Assembly: GCA_023525715.1 (NCBI GenBank) | Contig: CM042011.1 | Span: 4,299,566 to 4,363,565, forward strand | Direction of reading: 5' to 3' | Length of the DNA: 64,000 nt | Source of the DNA: Cichorium intybus | Lineage: Eukaryota; Streptophyta; Magnoliopsida; Asterales; Asteraceae | In this document: one piece after another, positions 23,501-33,947 of the stretch | Numbering within the stretch: the stretch's first letter is position 1 | Layout of the letters: each line of letters opens with the position of its first letter | Notes under the pieces: model-generated | The model's input: the letters and a program-made list of their open reading frames with translations, nothing else | Databases searched by the model: none | What the model was told of the DNA's origin: nothing | Program-made: the position numbers and the translations under genes

Positions 23501-24529
23501 GATCACTGTGTTTTCTACCAGAGGATTGGTGGTGATGATTTCATCATTTTATTGCTTTATGTTGATGACATGCTGATTGTTGGTAAGAATGCAGATAGAA
23601 TTGTCCACCTGAAGAAAGAATTGAGCAAGTCTTTTGCTATGAAAGACTTGGGGCCAGCAAAACAGATTCTTGGCATTCGGATTACTAGGGATAGAGCTTC
23701 AAAGAAGTTACACATGTCACAGGAGCAATACATTGAGAAGGTGCTTCGTAGGTTCAATATAGATAAAGCTAAAGTGGTTAGTTCACCTCTTACTAACAAC
23801 TTTAAATTGACTGATAAAGACTGCCCTTCTTCTAAGAAGGAGATTGAAGAGATGGATAGAGTTCCATATGCCTCAGCCGTTGGTAGTTTGATGTATGCAA
23901 TGGTGTGTACAAGGCCTGATATTGCACATGCAGTAGGTGTTGTTAGTCGGTTTCTATCAAACCCAGGTAAAAAGCATTGGGAAGCAGTGAAGTGGATTTT
24001 CAGATATCTACGTGGTACTTCCAAATTGGGTATAACTTTTGGAAAGGGGGAGCCAATGCTTGTTGGGTATACTGATTCTGATATGGCAGGAAACAAAGAC
24101 AACATGAAATCCACTTCTGGATATTTGATGACTTTTGCAGGGGGAGCTGTGTCATGGCAGTCAAGACTACAAAAGTGTGTTGCTTTGTCTACCACCGAGG
24201 CTGAATATATGGCGGCAACAGAAGCGTGCAAAGAACTATTGTGGTTGAAAAGATTTATGCAAGAGCTTGGCTTCATGCAAAAGCGCTACGTGGTTCTTTG
24301 TGACAATCAAAGTGCTATTCACCTTGCGAAGAATTCTATGTTTCACAAAAGAACAAAGCATATCGATGTGAGGTATCATTGGATTAGAGATGTTCTTGAA
24401 GACAAGTTATTTGAACTTAATAAAGTTCATACCGATGATAATGGTTCCGATATGTTGACTAAAGCTTTAGCAAGTGAAAAGTTAAAGATATGTTGTTCGA
24501 TCGCCGGAATGGCGAACTCTTCCTCATAG
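20525..24529 (+). CDS. Copia gag-pol polyprotein, 1334 aa, intact
   Basis: One frame encodes the whole polyprotein. Gag N-terminus: MVNLNGSNYHIWKGKME, followed by a UBN2-type core. CCHC zinc knuckle: CYHCGRKGHTIRFC from residue 230. Aspartic protease: WVIDSGATCH, catalytic D302. GAG-pre-integrase: LWHKRLGHMSEKG. Integrase: D493 in HSDVCG, D556 in TDNGGEY and E591 in GLAERMNRT. Reverse transcriptase: YVDD at 1012-1015. RNase H: D1184 in GYTDSD and E1225 in STTEAEY. The domain order PR-INT-RT-RH defines Ty1-copia, and the sequence is closest in feel to the Tnt1/Tork lineage. The ATG chosen is the first in frame, 36 bp after the primer site. The integrase D-to-E spacing (35) is one shorter than the usual 36. 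The usual PGTPQ-H-NG reads PKTPQLNG here. Confidence 0.97.
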   Translation: MEDKTSRMVNLNGSNYHIWKGKMEDLLYVKDYYAPVFSTDKPEDKTDAEWNILHKKVCGYIRQAVDDNVLNHISGETHARTLWNKLEQLYARKTGNNKLFLIKQLIALKYHDGNPITDHLNSFQAIINQLEGMGIKFEDEIHGLWLLGTLPDSWETFRTSLSNSAPDGIISMELAKSSILNEETRRKSQASSSGSDVMVTENRGRSQSRGPSNKGKHRSKSKGKFADFECYHCGRKGHTIRFCRQLKKENKKANYNQQKNNHKKDEGGNDGAEANTATEEFVICCDYDMVNLAHDDSSWVIDSGATCHVTSQMDFYSSYTPGDFGTVKMGNSGLSKIVGVGDVCLKFDTGMELVLHNVKHVLDIRLNLISTGLLDDDGYHSNFGDGIWKLTRGSLIVARGKRTSKLYMAHPQISKDRVNAVVNTDMTSLWHKRLGHMSEKGMSLLLKKNVLTGVHDVHLKKCSHCLAGKQNRVSFKSHPPSRKENILDLVHSDVCGPMKTRSLGGCLYFVTFIDDHSRKVWVYILKSKDQVFGAFKQFHALVERQTGNKLKCIRTDNGGEYIGPFDTYCREQGIRHQKTPPKTPQLNGLAERMNRTLTERVTCLLSHAGLPNSFWGEALNMAVHVINLTPSVPLSFDVPDRLWSNKDVSYHHLRVFGCKAFVHIPKDERSKLDVKTKPCIFLGYGQDEFGYRLYDPVLKKLVRSRDVVFVEDQTLKDIEKIKIVPQSTDNLIDLDPVSPQRLEPQNEDSVQNDEQHGTDENEFPEQSELDDELHPDLPVPDIPPFVPLRRSARDRHPSTRYSTDEYVLVTDGGEPECYTEAMEDEHKREWVEAMQDEMNSLHENNTFELVKLPKGKRALKNKWVYKVKVEEHTSRPRYKARLVVKGFSQRKGIDFDEIFSPVMKMGSIRVILGLAASLDLEVEQMDVKTAFLHGDLDKEIYMEQPEGFQVKGKEYYVCKLQKSLYGLKQAPRQWYKKFESVMGKQGYKKTTSDHCVFYQRIGGDDFIILLLYVDDMLIVGKNADRIVHLKKELSKSFAMKDLGPAKQILGIRITRDRASKKLHMSQEQYIEKVLRRFNIDKAKVVSSPLTNNFKLTDKDCPSSKKEIEEMDRVPYASAVGSLMYAMVCTRPDIAHAVGVVSRFLSNPGKKHWEAVKWIFRYLRGTSKLGITFGKGEPMLVGYTDSDMAGNKDNMKSTSGYLMTFAGGAVSWQSRLQKCVALSTTEAEYMAATEACKELLWLKRFMQELGFMQKRYVVLCDNQSAIHLAKNSMFHKRTKHIDVRYHWIRDVLEDKLFELNKVHTDDNGSDMLTKALASEKLKICCSIAGMANSSS

Positions 24530-24531
24530 GC

Positions 24532-24546
24532 AAAAAGGGGGAGATT
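24532..24546 (+). other. Polypurine tract
   Basis: AAAAAGGGGGAGATT directly precedes the 3' LTR and would prime plus-strand DNA synthesis. Confidence 0.9.
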
Positions 24547-25292
24547 TGTTGGGTTTTTTAGCCCATGAGGAAGCCCAAACTATTTGGGCCATATATATAT
24601 CTTTATTTTCAGCCCTAGCTTGATGATTTTAGTGTGTGCAGATTCACTTCCGTGTGATTACAGAGAGAAAACAGAGAGCAAAGATTTCTTCTTCATTTTT
24701 CGGATTTCTTGATACCCCTGCAGTGTTTCATCATTTCCCGGAGATCCGTCAGTCCGTTTGCCTTGATTTTCGGACAGCGGCTTCCTAACATCCATACCGA
24801 CATTCTGTCCGGTTGGCTTGTCCAGATCTGTTCCGGAGCATCGGGAATCGCTGCATCTGTTTGCTGCTGGACAGCAGCACTTATTTGGTGATATCTTTCA
24901 TTTCTCTTTGTTGTTTGATTCCATATACTTGATGTAATTTGTTTCCAAGTATATGATGGTTATTGTATACCTCTAGTTCATCTAGAGAAGACTTTGTATT
25001 GCTCAAATATTGGTGGTAGTGGATTTGAAGCGGCTCTAGTAGTCCCGTGGTTTTTACTCTCGTTTTGAGGGGTTTTCCACGCTAAAATTCCGGTGTTATA
25101 TTTTGGTTGATTGCTTACTGTTTTGGGGCTGATTAGATTGGTTACAAAATTGCATTGGGGCTGTTTTGATTTTATCTAAAATACCTTATTTGTTATCATC
25201 CTCAAAGGTTCATTCGAGTCGGGAAAGTTTACTCAAACGAAGATTAATTCCGCAATTATTGTTTACCGTTTGTGGCTGTGTTTTTCCCATCA
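24547..25292 (+). repeat. 3' LTR of the complete copia element (746 bp)
   Basis: It is nearly identical to the 5' LTR: five substitutions, one TA deletion and one 11-bp insertion. It ends CCCATCA, followed by the target duplication ACCTG. Confidence 0.95.
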
Positions 25293-25297
25293 ACCTG

Positions 25298-26294
25298 ATG
25301 AGTAAGGAAATGGCGACTATTATCCCACTGTCTGTTTCTCTATTTCTATAGCACCGCCTCTGCCATCGGGAAGGAAATGTATGTGTAAGGAAATGGTGAC
25401 TATTATCCTGGGTTTTGTAAGTTCCTTCAATCTGCCTCCAATATCTCCCCTCTCAAGTCTCAACTACAGAGTAATTAAAACATGGAACACTTTTGTCACA
25501 TCCATCTCAACTACAGAGTAATCATAAGGGTTTACAAGTGGTATTTGCAAAGGTATTAACAAGGAAACAATTCTATAATGAAAACGAATGCCAAAAGATT
25601 GATAATTTGTTACATGGAAAAATGTCCTTGGTTGATATTGCATATAAATGTCTTCAAATCTGCAATAGGATGAATTCAGATTGGTTTTTTATTGTTTTTA
25701 ATAGAGGATCAAAGATATTTTCTAATGGATTTTCTGTTATATAGTTTTTACATGTAAACTATATTTTTTTTCTTAGGAAGTTTGGTTTGGTATTGGTTTT
25801 AACACATGATATTTTTGTATTTTAACTGCTTTAAATATCTTCTTTTCCCTTCCTAGCAATCGTTTTCATGAACATCAGGCTTCTTCTCCTCTTTCTCTCT
25901 CTCAACAACCATAGCTCTGCCAGCCACCACCACTCAGTCTGTAATCGATTTCAAGGAGGTAGATTACAAAATTAAAAATTTTATTTTTCAGTATGTTTTA
26001 TTTCTGATTTTAGGTTTACTGGATCGTACCTCTTTTTCAATATATTCAATTATAGAAAAATTTACCCCTGTTTCTTGTCATTTTGGGACCTAAACGTTAG
26101 TTTTGCAAAATCAGTCCTAATGGTGCATCTGATGTGGTCATTTTATTGATGTTTTTAGCTTTATTTGATGGTTTCATATTTCCGATTTTTGATCTTTGTA
26201 TACTGTTAGTTTCATGGTTTCATCTTTGTACGTTGTTGGTTTCATATTTAGCTTACTAATATAGATTGTTTTGTTGTTTTAGTATCTTACTTTG

Positions 26295-26331
<37 letters not shown>

Positions 26332-28640
26332 ATCATAGCATCCCACTTTAGTATGAACCATTTGCAAGAGGAAAGGCACTCAATTTGATAGGGTCACATT
26401 TATGATGTATTTGTCTTTTTCAATATGTTTGATTTCTGATTTCGTTATCACTGGTTTGTACCAAAAATCAGATAACATTGGGACCAAGACTGCACTATAA
26501 GAGTTAAACAATTAACTTTTGTGATTTAGTATATGTATTCTGATGTATTTCTCTTTTTATTATGTTGTGGTTCTTGTAGGAAATGAAAGCATAAGAATGG
26601 TTGTTCTAAGTTCAGTTCCATGCACTGTCCACCTTGGTAAGGAATATAATTATGTTGTTTTTTTGGGTAAAAAAATACAAGTATGTTGCTATTATTGGTA
26701 AAATAATGTAACTGTGCTAGTATATCTTAATTTAAACACCTACTCAACTCCAAGTGACACCTATCTTACTTAAAGTGATTATGTGGTGCTCACATGTTCT
26801 TAAACCAACCTGGTACTCTTCAAATAACTCTCACTCTCCTCATACTTAGATTTAATTAGTAAGTTCCCAACTAATTTATTTAAACAACTACATCATTCTC
26901 ATTATGGTTATCGTTTTTCTGCTGCAGGTTGTAAAATTTCCCCAAAAAGCGTGAATTTGGGATATGTCTTAATAATTCGAATTTATATCTATAAATTTGG
27001 TATGGATTCGGATATTAAAATCCATTATCTGTGGGATATCTAATTTTAAGGGCCTCTACATATATCATCAGGTGTTTAGTTTAAGAAATGAGGTAAGCTA
27101 CAGATAGTTGGTTATATTTCTTTTCGTAAGATACATAAGCTTCAACCGATAGGCAAAGAGTTAAATTTATTGTTATCAAAATTTTGTAATCTTCCCTAAT
27201 AGGCAGAGTTGAATTTTTTGTAAATTGTGAAAAGGGAACTTTTGCAATTTTTTGGAACATGACTGTTGTATCTTGTAATGACGAAGGAATTTTTATGTGT
27301 CTTGACATAATAGACATCCTATCAATTTCTACCAAGGCATAAAGTTTTTTCAAATTTTAGCATTTCCTTTTTATCAGAAAAAGTTTACAAATGAAGATTT
27401 GGTAGTCATGAAAATTTATACAAGTCTAGGGTGTAGGGCAGTTGAAATAGAAAATTTATTCAAAGCTAATGTAACTCTGTATCGTTTTTTTGATTGGTAT
27501 GTGCAGATGAATTTTTTTTGGTTATGATCATTATCGTTTTTTTGATTGGTATGTTCTGACAAGTTAGTGTAGGGACATAAATAGTAGAAAAATGTTGTTT
27601 TTTTTTAACAAAAAAAGGACATAGCATGCTATATAATAAACAAAAAACTAGAAACATACTTGCTATGTTAATGTGGCATGTGTTCGCTGTATGAGTTGTG
27701 TATGTGCCGATTGTGTGTCTATGTGCCGACTGTGCGTGTGATGTCTGTGGACTGGTGTATGTGTATGAACTCTTGTATGTATCTGTTAGCATATGTGGCA
27801 TTGGAGGCTTTTCATATGATGTACCAGGAAAAGGTATTTTTATTCTTTTCTATCATATTAAAATTTTATCAAAATTACTATTTAACGTTGTAGTAGATTG
27901 GACTCAAATAGTTACTATTTGTATTCATAAGATTTATTGTTTATATTTTATCTTGCAATTTGTTGTCGTGTACGGACAAATTTTGTTTAAGTGGATATTT
28001 ATAGTTCATTTCTTTTTTACAAAAATGTTGTTTTTAAAAGGTATCGTAAGCAAAATATTATTAAACCTTGATTTAAGTATTATTTTTTATCTAAAAAAAG
28101 TTAATTACCAAAAAAGTTAATAAACTACAATTATGTCATTTTTTTTACATCCACCTTATTAGACATTTATAAATGAAATTTAGAATTAAATTTTAATTAA
28201 AAGATATAAAAATTGGAAAAAAAATTGCATTGAATTTTATGTCTACCAAACATGTTTTGGAATTCAACCAAACAGATTACTTTTATTTTTAATCTAACCA
28301 GGGAAGTATTGTTTTATACTAACAACAAAAACAAATCGAGTCGTAGAATGAAACGAGCTGTGAATCTTATTCCAAAATTTAGGAATCAGAACCTATCCTC
28401 ATTATATTGGTTCTGATTTTGGAATTGTCAGTTATAGACCGGTTTATTATCCATTGGCTGGTACCACGAAAAAAAAAAAAAACTCTTCCACACCCCAACG
28501 TAATTGTCGCCCATTTTAACATACTTTCAATTTTAAAAGCAATGTATTTTCAATTTTAAACCAAAACAAGGCCCAAATAAAGGAAACTATCAAAATACAA
28601 CTATTTGATGCTCGCAAAAATGAAACTAATAGCCGCTCGG
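25298..28640 (+). other. Helitron B interior right of the copia insertion
   Basis: No gene is recognised. An open segment at 25493-25744 (FYNENECQKIDNLLHGKMS) may be a captured exon of unknown origin. Other contents are a 32-base poly-T tract near 26298-26328 and a 60-bp inverted match to Helitron C at 26925-26985. Near 27680-27790 a TGTGTATGTGCCGA-type duplicated phrase occurs. The final kilobase is AT-rich, as in the related Helitron. Confidence 0.4.
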
Positions 28641-29744
28641 AAACCAATAGTTGAAAAAAATTAATCGCCGGCCGCTGCTTTGCGCGGGTAGACGACTAGT
28701 ACTACATATAAAAGGAGAAATGATTTCCTTATTTGGAGGGAAAATGGTTTCTTTATTTGAAAACTCTTAAAATCAAGAGGTCCAAAATCTCATCCATCAT
28801 TTCCCCAATTCTAGGTCCACCATAATACGTAAATCCCCAAATCGCGGTGGGCAAATTGAAGATTTCTCAATTTCTTATTTCAAAATTCTGCAAATCGTTC
28901 GAACCTTATAAGAGTGAATCATATCCTCAACCGTATCCGTGTATCCCCTCATTGTATTTTAAAAAGCAATGTATGGTCACCAACACGACGGACCACCACA
29001 TCGCACCACCACCAAGAAGCCTCCGCCCTAACCTAAAATCAGCCTTCGCCACCGTCATGTCTCACCGCTATCGGCACCAACATCCGCCTTTATCACAACC
29101 ATCCACCGCAACCACTACGCCACCTAACACGATCTCTTCCCCATGTATCGGTATTTTTAACAAATTTTGAATAAAACTCTATCTCCTATTGATGCTATGA
29201 ATCAAAAAACTAACCCACCTATGAGTACCGTGAATACAGGTGACACGGATATGTGATTTGATTTAAAAATCCCAAATTCCCCCTCTTCGACCCTTTCCTC
29301 TATATCTCGCCATCTTCAGCTGTATATATTCCCATTTGTTCACCTCATGCATTTGTAATTTTTTGTGTTTTCATCTCCATTTGATGATAATTTACATTGA
29401 ACCTTTTGTTTTGTGTTGTTCCTCTTTTCTCATGATATTTGATTATATGGAGGACGATCGGCAGGGAAAGATCAAAGTTCTGTAATAGAACAAAAAATTA
29501 TCTGCCCATCTTGAATGAAAATTATAAAAGGTAACTATTTCCAATTTTTATGTTATTGTACCTAATTATAACTTGAATCATTGACATATTTCTTGCACAA
29601 GCTGCAGTCAGATTTGAAAAAGGTTTCTCCTGCTTTGGGACGATGTACAGTATATGTGAACGGCTTATGGATAAGTGGGTTGCCAAGGTAACAACTCTAT
29701 ATACATCTTGAATGAATAGCCAATCGAAAGCTCTCTCCTAGAAA

Positions 29745-30132
29745 TTGAAGTTATATAGAAGATCTGTAAAAAATTCTAAAAGAATTTTGGAATCATTCAA
29801 AGTAAAAATTAAAGATTCTCCTTCAACATCAAAAATGTATCAAGAAGAAATTGTTTCTTTAATAAATGACAGCATTATTGCTAGACAAAATAAGATTAAG
29901 AATTTAGAAAATCAAATAACAATACTTCTTGGTTAAATAACCCTATTTGTTATCATATTATCATTTGAATTATTGCAGAATGAGCTCCAGCTCAAGGGGC
30001 AGAGGTAATTACCCTCAGAAAAGAAATAATAGAGGGAGATACAATTATAATATCAGCTCTAATAGAGCCAGTTCATCATCAGGGTCTAATAAGGCTAAAA
30101 TACATATGAATGGACTACAGGAAAGGCATTGA
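29745..30132 (+). other. Unrecognised exon-like open segments
   Basis: Two short frames follow each other. 29745-29936 is a Lys/Ile-rich, helix-prone peptide (IIARQNKIKNLENQITILLG). 29947-30132 is an Arg/Ser/Asn-rich peptide (SSSRGRGNYPQKRNNRGRYN) after a TTGCAG acceptor-like site. They precede the Nudix-like fragments but need not belong to the same gene. No domain identified. Confidence 0.3.
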
Positions 30133-30470
30133 GATTTCATCCCCTTTGTCATTGAGGACCAATTTGTTGGCTATGTTCATAACAGGTAATGTCTCTCTCA
30201 TTAAAACAGTTATTGAGTGCATCACCATTCGCCAGATGTACTGTTCCTTTATTCTTGTAAGTGCTTTAAGTTGTTGGTGTTTATCAAGCTAATTTGGTAT
30301 TAGTTATCTGAACTTCATGTAGCTTTATTGACCACTTAAGCAAGTTCAAGGATGTTTTCACTTCCATCAAATATGATATATATTGTAATCAATTTGGCCA
30401 TATCACACTGCAATATGCATTGAAAACATCTGAGAAAAGAATTGAAGCACTTGAAAATGTAATCAGGTCA
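30123..30470 (+). pseudogene. Nudix hydrolase (NUDT20/24 type) N-domain fragments
   Basis: Two exon-like pieces resemble the N-terminal DUF4743 region of plant Nudix hydrolases 20/24. About 30132-30186 gives DFIPFVIEDQFVGYVHNR, ending at AACAGG/TAATG. About 30325-30466 gives FIDHLSKFKDVF, then FGHITLQYALKTSEKRIEAL. The family normally shows F-PF-I-G--VGY-H, then HL--F-DVF, then L-P-LKT-E-RT-AV; the order and spacing agree. A TGA precedes DFIP, and the Nudix box itself is absent, so this is a broken fragment. It is plausibly captured by a mobile element. Identification is from remembered family pattern only. Confidence 0.45.
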
Positions 30471-30999
30471 ATGTATGTATTTATGTTTATTTCAGTTCAT
30501 GTATCATGTTTGTGGAACAAAGTTTTGGAAATAATGTAGGAAGTAATGTTATGGTTGCTGCACAAGAGGAGCTTGATATAATACAAAATGAGATTCAGCT
30601 TTTGACTTCTCAAATTAGTGGTGAAGCTATTGACAGAAAAAACAAGAACCTTTTATCAAAATCTGCGTACAAAGAAATGGCAACTTGCAGGAAGAACTCA
30701 GAGTAACTCTGCTTTCTTATCTTTTTCATAGTGGGTTCTCTTAATTACGAAGTAAATTACAAAAATGATCCGCTTGCTTTCTGTTTTTTACCGTTTTAGT
30801 CTAGAATTGAAATGTTTGTTCAGTTTTGGTCTTTATTTCAAGGTTTCAGGGACCAAAAGCGATATGAAACCTAGAATAAAGGACTAAAATCGAACAAAGA
30901 TTTTAACTTTGTACTAAACACGTAAAACTCAGAAAGCACAATGACCATTAGTGTAATTTACTCTTTAATTAATTATTTCAAACGATTCTTTTTTTAAGC

Positions 31000-32510
31000 A
31001 GAAAAGCGTGTTAGAATGGAGCTATGTAGAAAAATGGAAATGGAAAGAATGTCTTCCTTGAGACCATTGCTGCAAAATTTGGAAAATGGACAACATCTAA
31101 GCATAATTTGAAATGATTCTGTGGATTTTTGGAAGAAAATGGTATTTTGGTCATCAAAGTAAAGTTTTGTTTTTTCATAGAATCTGGGTTATTTTGCCAA
31201 ATAAAACAACAGATCATAGTCATATTCCTAGAAGATTGAATTATTTAACATTGATTGGAGTAATGTTATGTTCTTAAAGGATTTTCTTTTTCATTTTTAC
31301 CTATGTTTATTTTCATGGATATAATAAAATTATAATTTTTAGGATAGTTATTGGGATATGGTTGATTAAAATCCAAATAGCATTGAGATGTTTCTACCAC
31401 CTTCTGATGGAAAGGGTGATTTGGTCCCAAAAAATGCAAGAAAATAGATTTAGTGATAATAGCAATGTCCCAAAAGATTGAAATTTTTGAATAAAATTTG
31501 GAAAAGCGGAGATATTTGCCGAGTATATCATTGTATGTTGGAGTTTGACTTTTTCAAACTTTTTAAAAATACTATGATATATTCAAAATTAGTTTTATGC
31601 ATTTAAGGGTTAACAAAAGAATCGCTTATTGGATTGTTCCTTCTATTAGAATTGAGAGTTGACCTTTTCTTTTGGAATAAGCAAATTAATGATACAAAAT
31701 TTAAAACCTAAAACCCTAAGCTTTAAATGAAAATCTATGAAAACCTAAAACTCTTAGTAGTTCTACTCAAATCGATGAAAATCTATGGTGAAGTTTGCTA
31801 TGTGCAAATATTTGTTTTTTGAAACCTCCAGATTGATAATTAGTATTTAGGGCTTGATTGCCATTTTCAATATAAAGCATTTTTGTCTAGGTAACATAGG
31901 TAACATTATTGATGCAAATCTCATAAAAAGATAATTGACAGCATACTTATGCTAATTTATGTATCATAGAATCATGTTTCTAATTCTTTCCATTATAACA
32001 CCGTACTTCAAATTTTATATTATAAAGGCATTGTAATTTGAAAACTATATTATGACATTGTATTTTATACTATTTTTTAAGGAAAACAATATTAAAGCTA
32101 AAAACCGACCTTTTAGGTTTTGGTTTAGGTTTTAGGCAATTAGAAAACCAAATTGAGCTCACTCTTAAAGGAAATAATCATTTAAAGGAAATTATTCATC
32201 GACAGAAAAGTATTTGACGTTTGATTAAGAAAAATAATCATTGATTTTAATGTATCCAGCAAAAGATTTGCTTTTACTATTTTAATGTATCATACTAAAG
32301 CTGATGCATTTTTATTTCTTAATTGTAGAATGTGGATTCTGTCTCACATACTCCTGTTAAAGTTGTCAAGTTTCCTTAATGGTATCAATATCTTCGTTTT
32401 AGTCTCTGGGTTATGTAATCATTTATTCTGAAATGGTTAACTTATTATTACTAATGTTATTATGGCGTATATATACTAAGTTACGCAAGGTATGTTAAAT
32501 GGTTTAAATA
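31000..32510. other. AT-rich stretch, no gene seen
   Basis: I see no gene in this stretch. It contains short degenerate phrases such as CATTATAACACCGTACTTC (31992-32010), similar to the array in the M8 pseudogene intron, and many TTTTAGG-like pieces leading into the telomere-like block. Confidence 0.5.
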
Positions 32511-32514
32511 AGTT

Positions 32515-32940
32515 TATGTTTAGGGTTTAGGTTTTAGGGTTTTTTTTTTTGAAAGAGAAGGCACCAGCAACTAGGGCCCCTCGGCAAATTTATTAAAAAG
32601 CAAAAAAAAAAAAAGCGAAAGTCTAATAGCCCAAACATAAAAGAAACGAAAATCTTAGGGTTAAGGTTTAGGGTTTAGGGGTTTAGAGTTTAAGTTTTAT
32701 GGTTTAAATAAGTTTATGTTTAGGGTTTAGGGTTTAGGGTTTAGAGTTTAAGTTTTATGGTTTAAATAAGTTTATGTTTAGGGTTTAGGGTTTAGGGGTT
32801 AGGGTTTAGGGTTTATGGTTTAGGGTTTAGGGTTTTAATAAATTTATGTTTACGTTTTGGGTTTTGGGTTTAAATAAGTTTATGTTTTTTTGTTTTGGGT
32901 TAGGATTTAGGGTTTAAATTTAGAGTTTAGGTTCAAATAA
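32515..32940. repeat. Interstitial telomere-like TTTAGGG repeats with a longer repeat unit
   Basis: Many copies of TTTAGGG and variants (TTTAGG, TTTAGAG, GGGGTTTAG) occur on the plus strand. A longer unit of about 57 bp, AGTTTAAGTTTTATGGTTTA then AATAAGTTTATGT plus TTTAGGG copies, recurs near 32685, 32742 and, diverged, 32830. Around 32535-32640 the array is interrupted by a piece with T- and A-runs at its ends, resembling a short retroposed insertion (CTCGGCAAATTTATTAAAAA). A true telomere is excluded by the degeneracy and the sequence on both sides. Confidence 0.75.
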
Positions 32941-33540
32941 GTTTTCATTTTTTTCTTTTAGGTTAATTAGGTTTGAACAATTTCATTTAAACGTTACATT
33001 TAAATAATTTTATTTTTTAGGATTTAGGATTTAAACGTTATATTTTAAATGATTTAACAAATCTATAACTAAATATATTGTAATTATCATTCACAAAACA
33101 TTTAACAAATCAAATAATTGATAATTAAGTACTTAACGATTATTTAACAAAACAACTAATAATTATTTAACAAAGCAACTAATAATTATTTAACAAAGCC
33201 ACTAATTAATAATTAATTACTTTACAAATCTATAGGTTCACATATTGCAATTAATATCAACAAAATATTTAAAACTTAAGTTCTTAAAAATTAAGTACTT
33301 AAAAAGTAAGTACTTAACACAGATACTTCCAAACAATATTACAAATCAAATTATATACTTAAAAATATTTCAAAGCATATTACATATTCCAAATCATTTT
33401 GTAAATTAAGCACTTAACAATTAAGTAGTTATCATAATCACTTCCAAACCATATCATAATCATTAAGCACTTTTCATAAACCATTAATAACCAATTAACA
33501 TAAACCATACATAAAGAACTTAACACACTAAGCATTTAAA
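32941..33540. repeat. AT-rich tandem phrases
   Basis: ACTAATAATTATTTAACAAA is repeated in near-tandem at about 33145-33225, with looser AAGTACTTAACAATTA-type phrases to 33420. No gene. Confidence 0.55.
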
Positions 33541-33914
33541 TAAATTGCAAAGAACACATACTTGATGGTGTGGTGGTGGCTGTTTCTCGTTGAAGCTCGG
33601 AGACGGTGGCGGCGTTTTTCCGACGGCAAGGCCGGTGGTGGTGGTGGTCCTAACAAAAGAAAAAAAATGGTTCAACATCATTTTTAACACAAACTAAGTT
33701 GATAAATGAAAACCTTACCCAATAGAGGATAGTTCTCGCCGGAAAAGAGAATGAATCGCCGGAAAAGAGAGTGAAATCGCTTGAAATGATAGTTCTCGCC
33801 GGAATTAGCTCGGGGTCGCCGGTAAAAGTGAGAGAGAGCATCGGAGGTTGTTTTAGGGTGGTGGTGGTCGGAAAACCTTGCTCAATCGCCGGAAAACTCG
33901 AGAGAAATCGTTTG

Positions 33915-33947
<33 letters not shown>

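Larger units (their letters stand above)
19738..25292 (+). mobile_element. Complete Ty1-copia retrotransposon (5555 bp), Tnt1/Tork-like
   Basis: The LTRs (19738-20474 and 24547-25292) enclose a primer-binding site, one uninterrupted gag-pol frame and a polypurine tract. A perfect 5-bp target duplication, ACCTG, flanks it (19733-19737 and 25293-25297). The LTRs differ by five substitutions and two small indels over about 735 aligned bases, indicating a recent insertion. It has all parts needed for its own mobility. It is inserted in Helitron B and is therefore younger than it. Confidence 0.97.
16755..28699 (+). mobile_element. Helitron B (plus strand) with two large nested insertions
   Basis: The 5' end is TCTATTACTAC, preceded by A at 16754; it continues after the Harbinger insertion as TAAAGCAAACTTG at 18562. 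The 3' end is CCGCTGCTTTGCGCGGGTAG, then ACGACTAG, followed by T at 28700. TC at the 5' end, CTAG at the 3' end and insertion between A and T are the Helitron rules. Without the Harbinger (16769-18558) and copia (19738-25292) insertions it would be about 4.6 kb. No Rep/helicase gene is present. It starts 7 bp (tatatta) after Helitron A ends. Confidence 0.75.
28700..31000 (+). mobile_element. Probable start of a further Helitron (D), right end not found
   Basis: Directly after Helitron B the sequence reads TACTACATATAAAAGGAG and, 60 bases on, TCTTAAAATCAAGAGGTCC. This is comparable to ACTACTTATAAAG and TTTTTAAGAGGTACC at the starts of Helitrons A and B. The initial TC is not seen. No CTAG-with-hairpin end on this strand could be found further right, so the extent is unknown and the call is tentative. 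Confidence 0.35.

Noticed and set aside
23557..24276. 239-residue minus-strand frame
   Set aside because: It is the antisense shadow of the copia reverse transcriptase/RNase H region.
29745..30470. Possible endogenous pararetrovirus or gag-like remnant (basic SR/RG-rich peptide, then C..., GH motif)
   Set aside because: The apparent CNQFGH is not a zinc knuckle and the surrounding residues fit a Nudix hydrolase N-domain better. No polymerase, protease or movement-protein motif is present nearby.
32515..32940. Chromosome end
   Set aside because: The TTTAGGG copies are degenerate and interrupted, and ordinary sequence continues on both sides for tens of kilobases.
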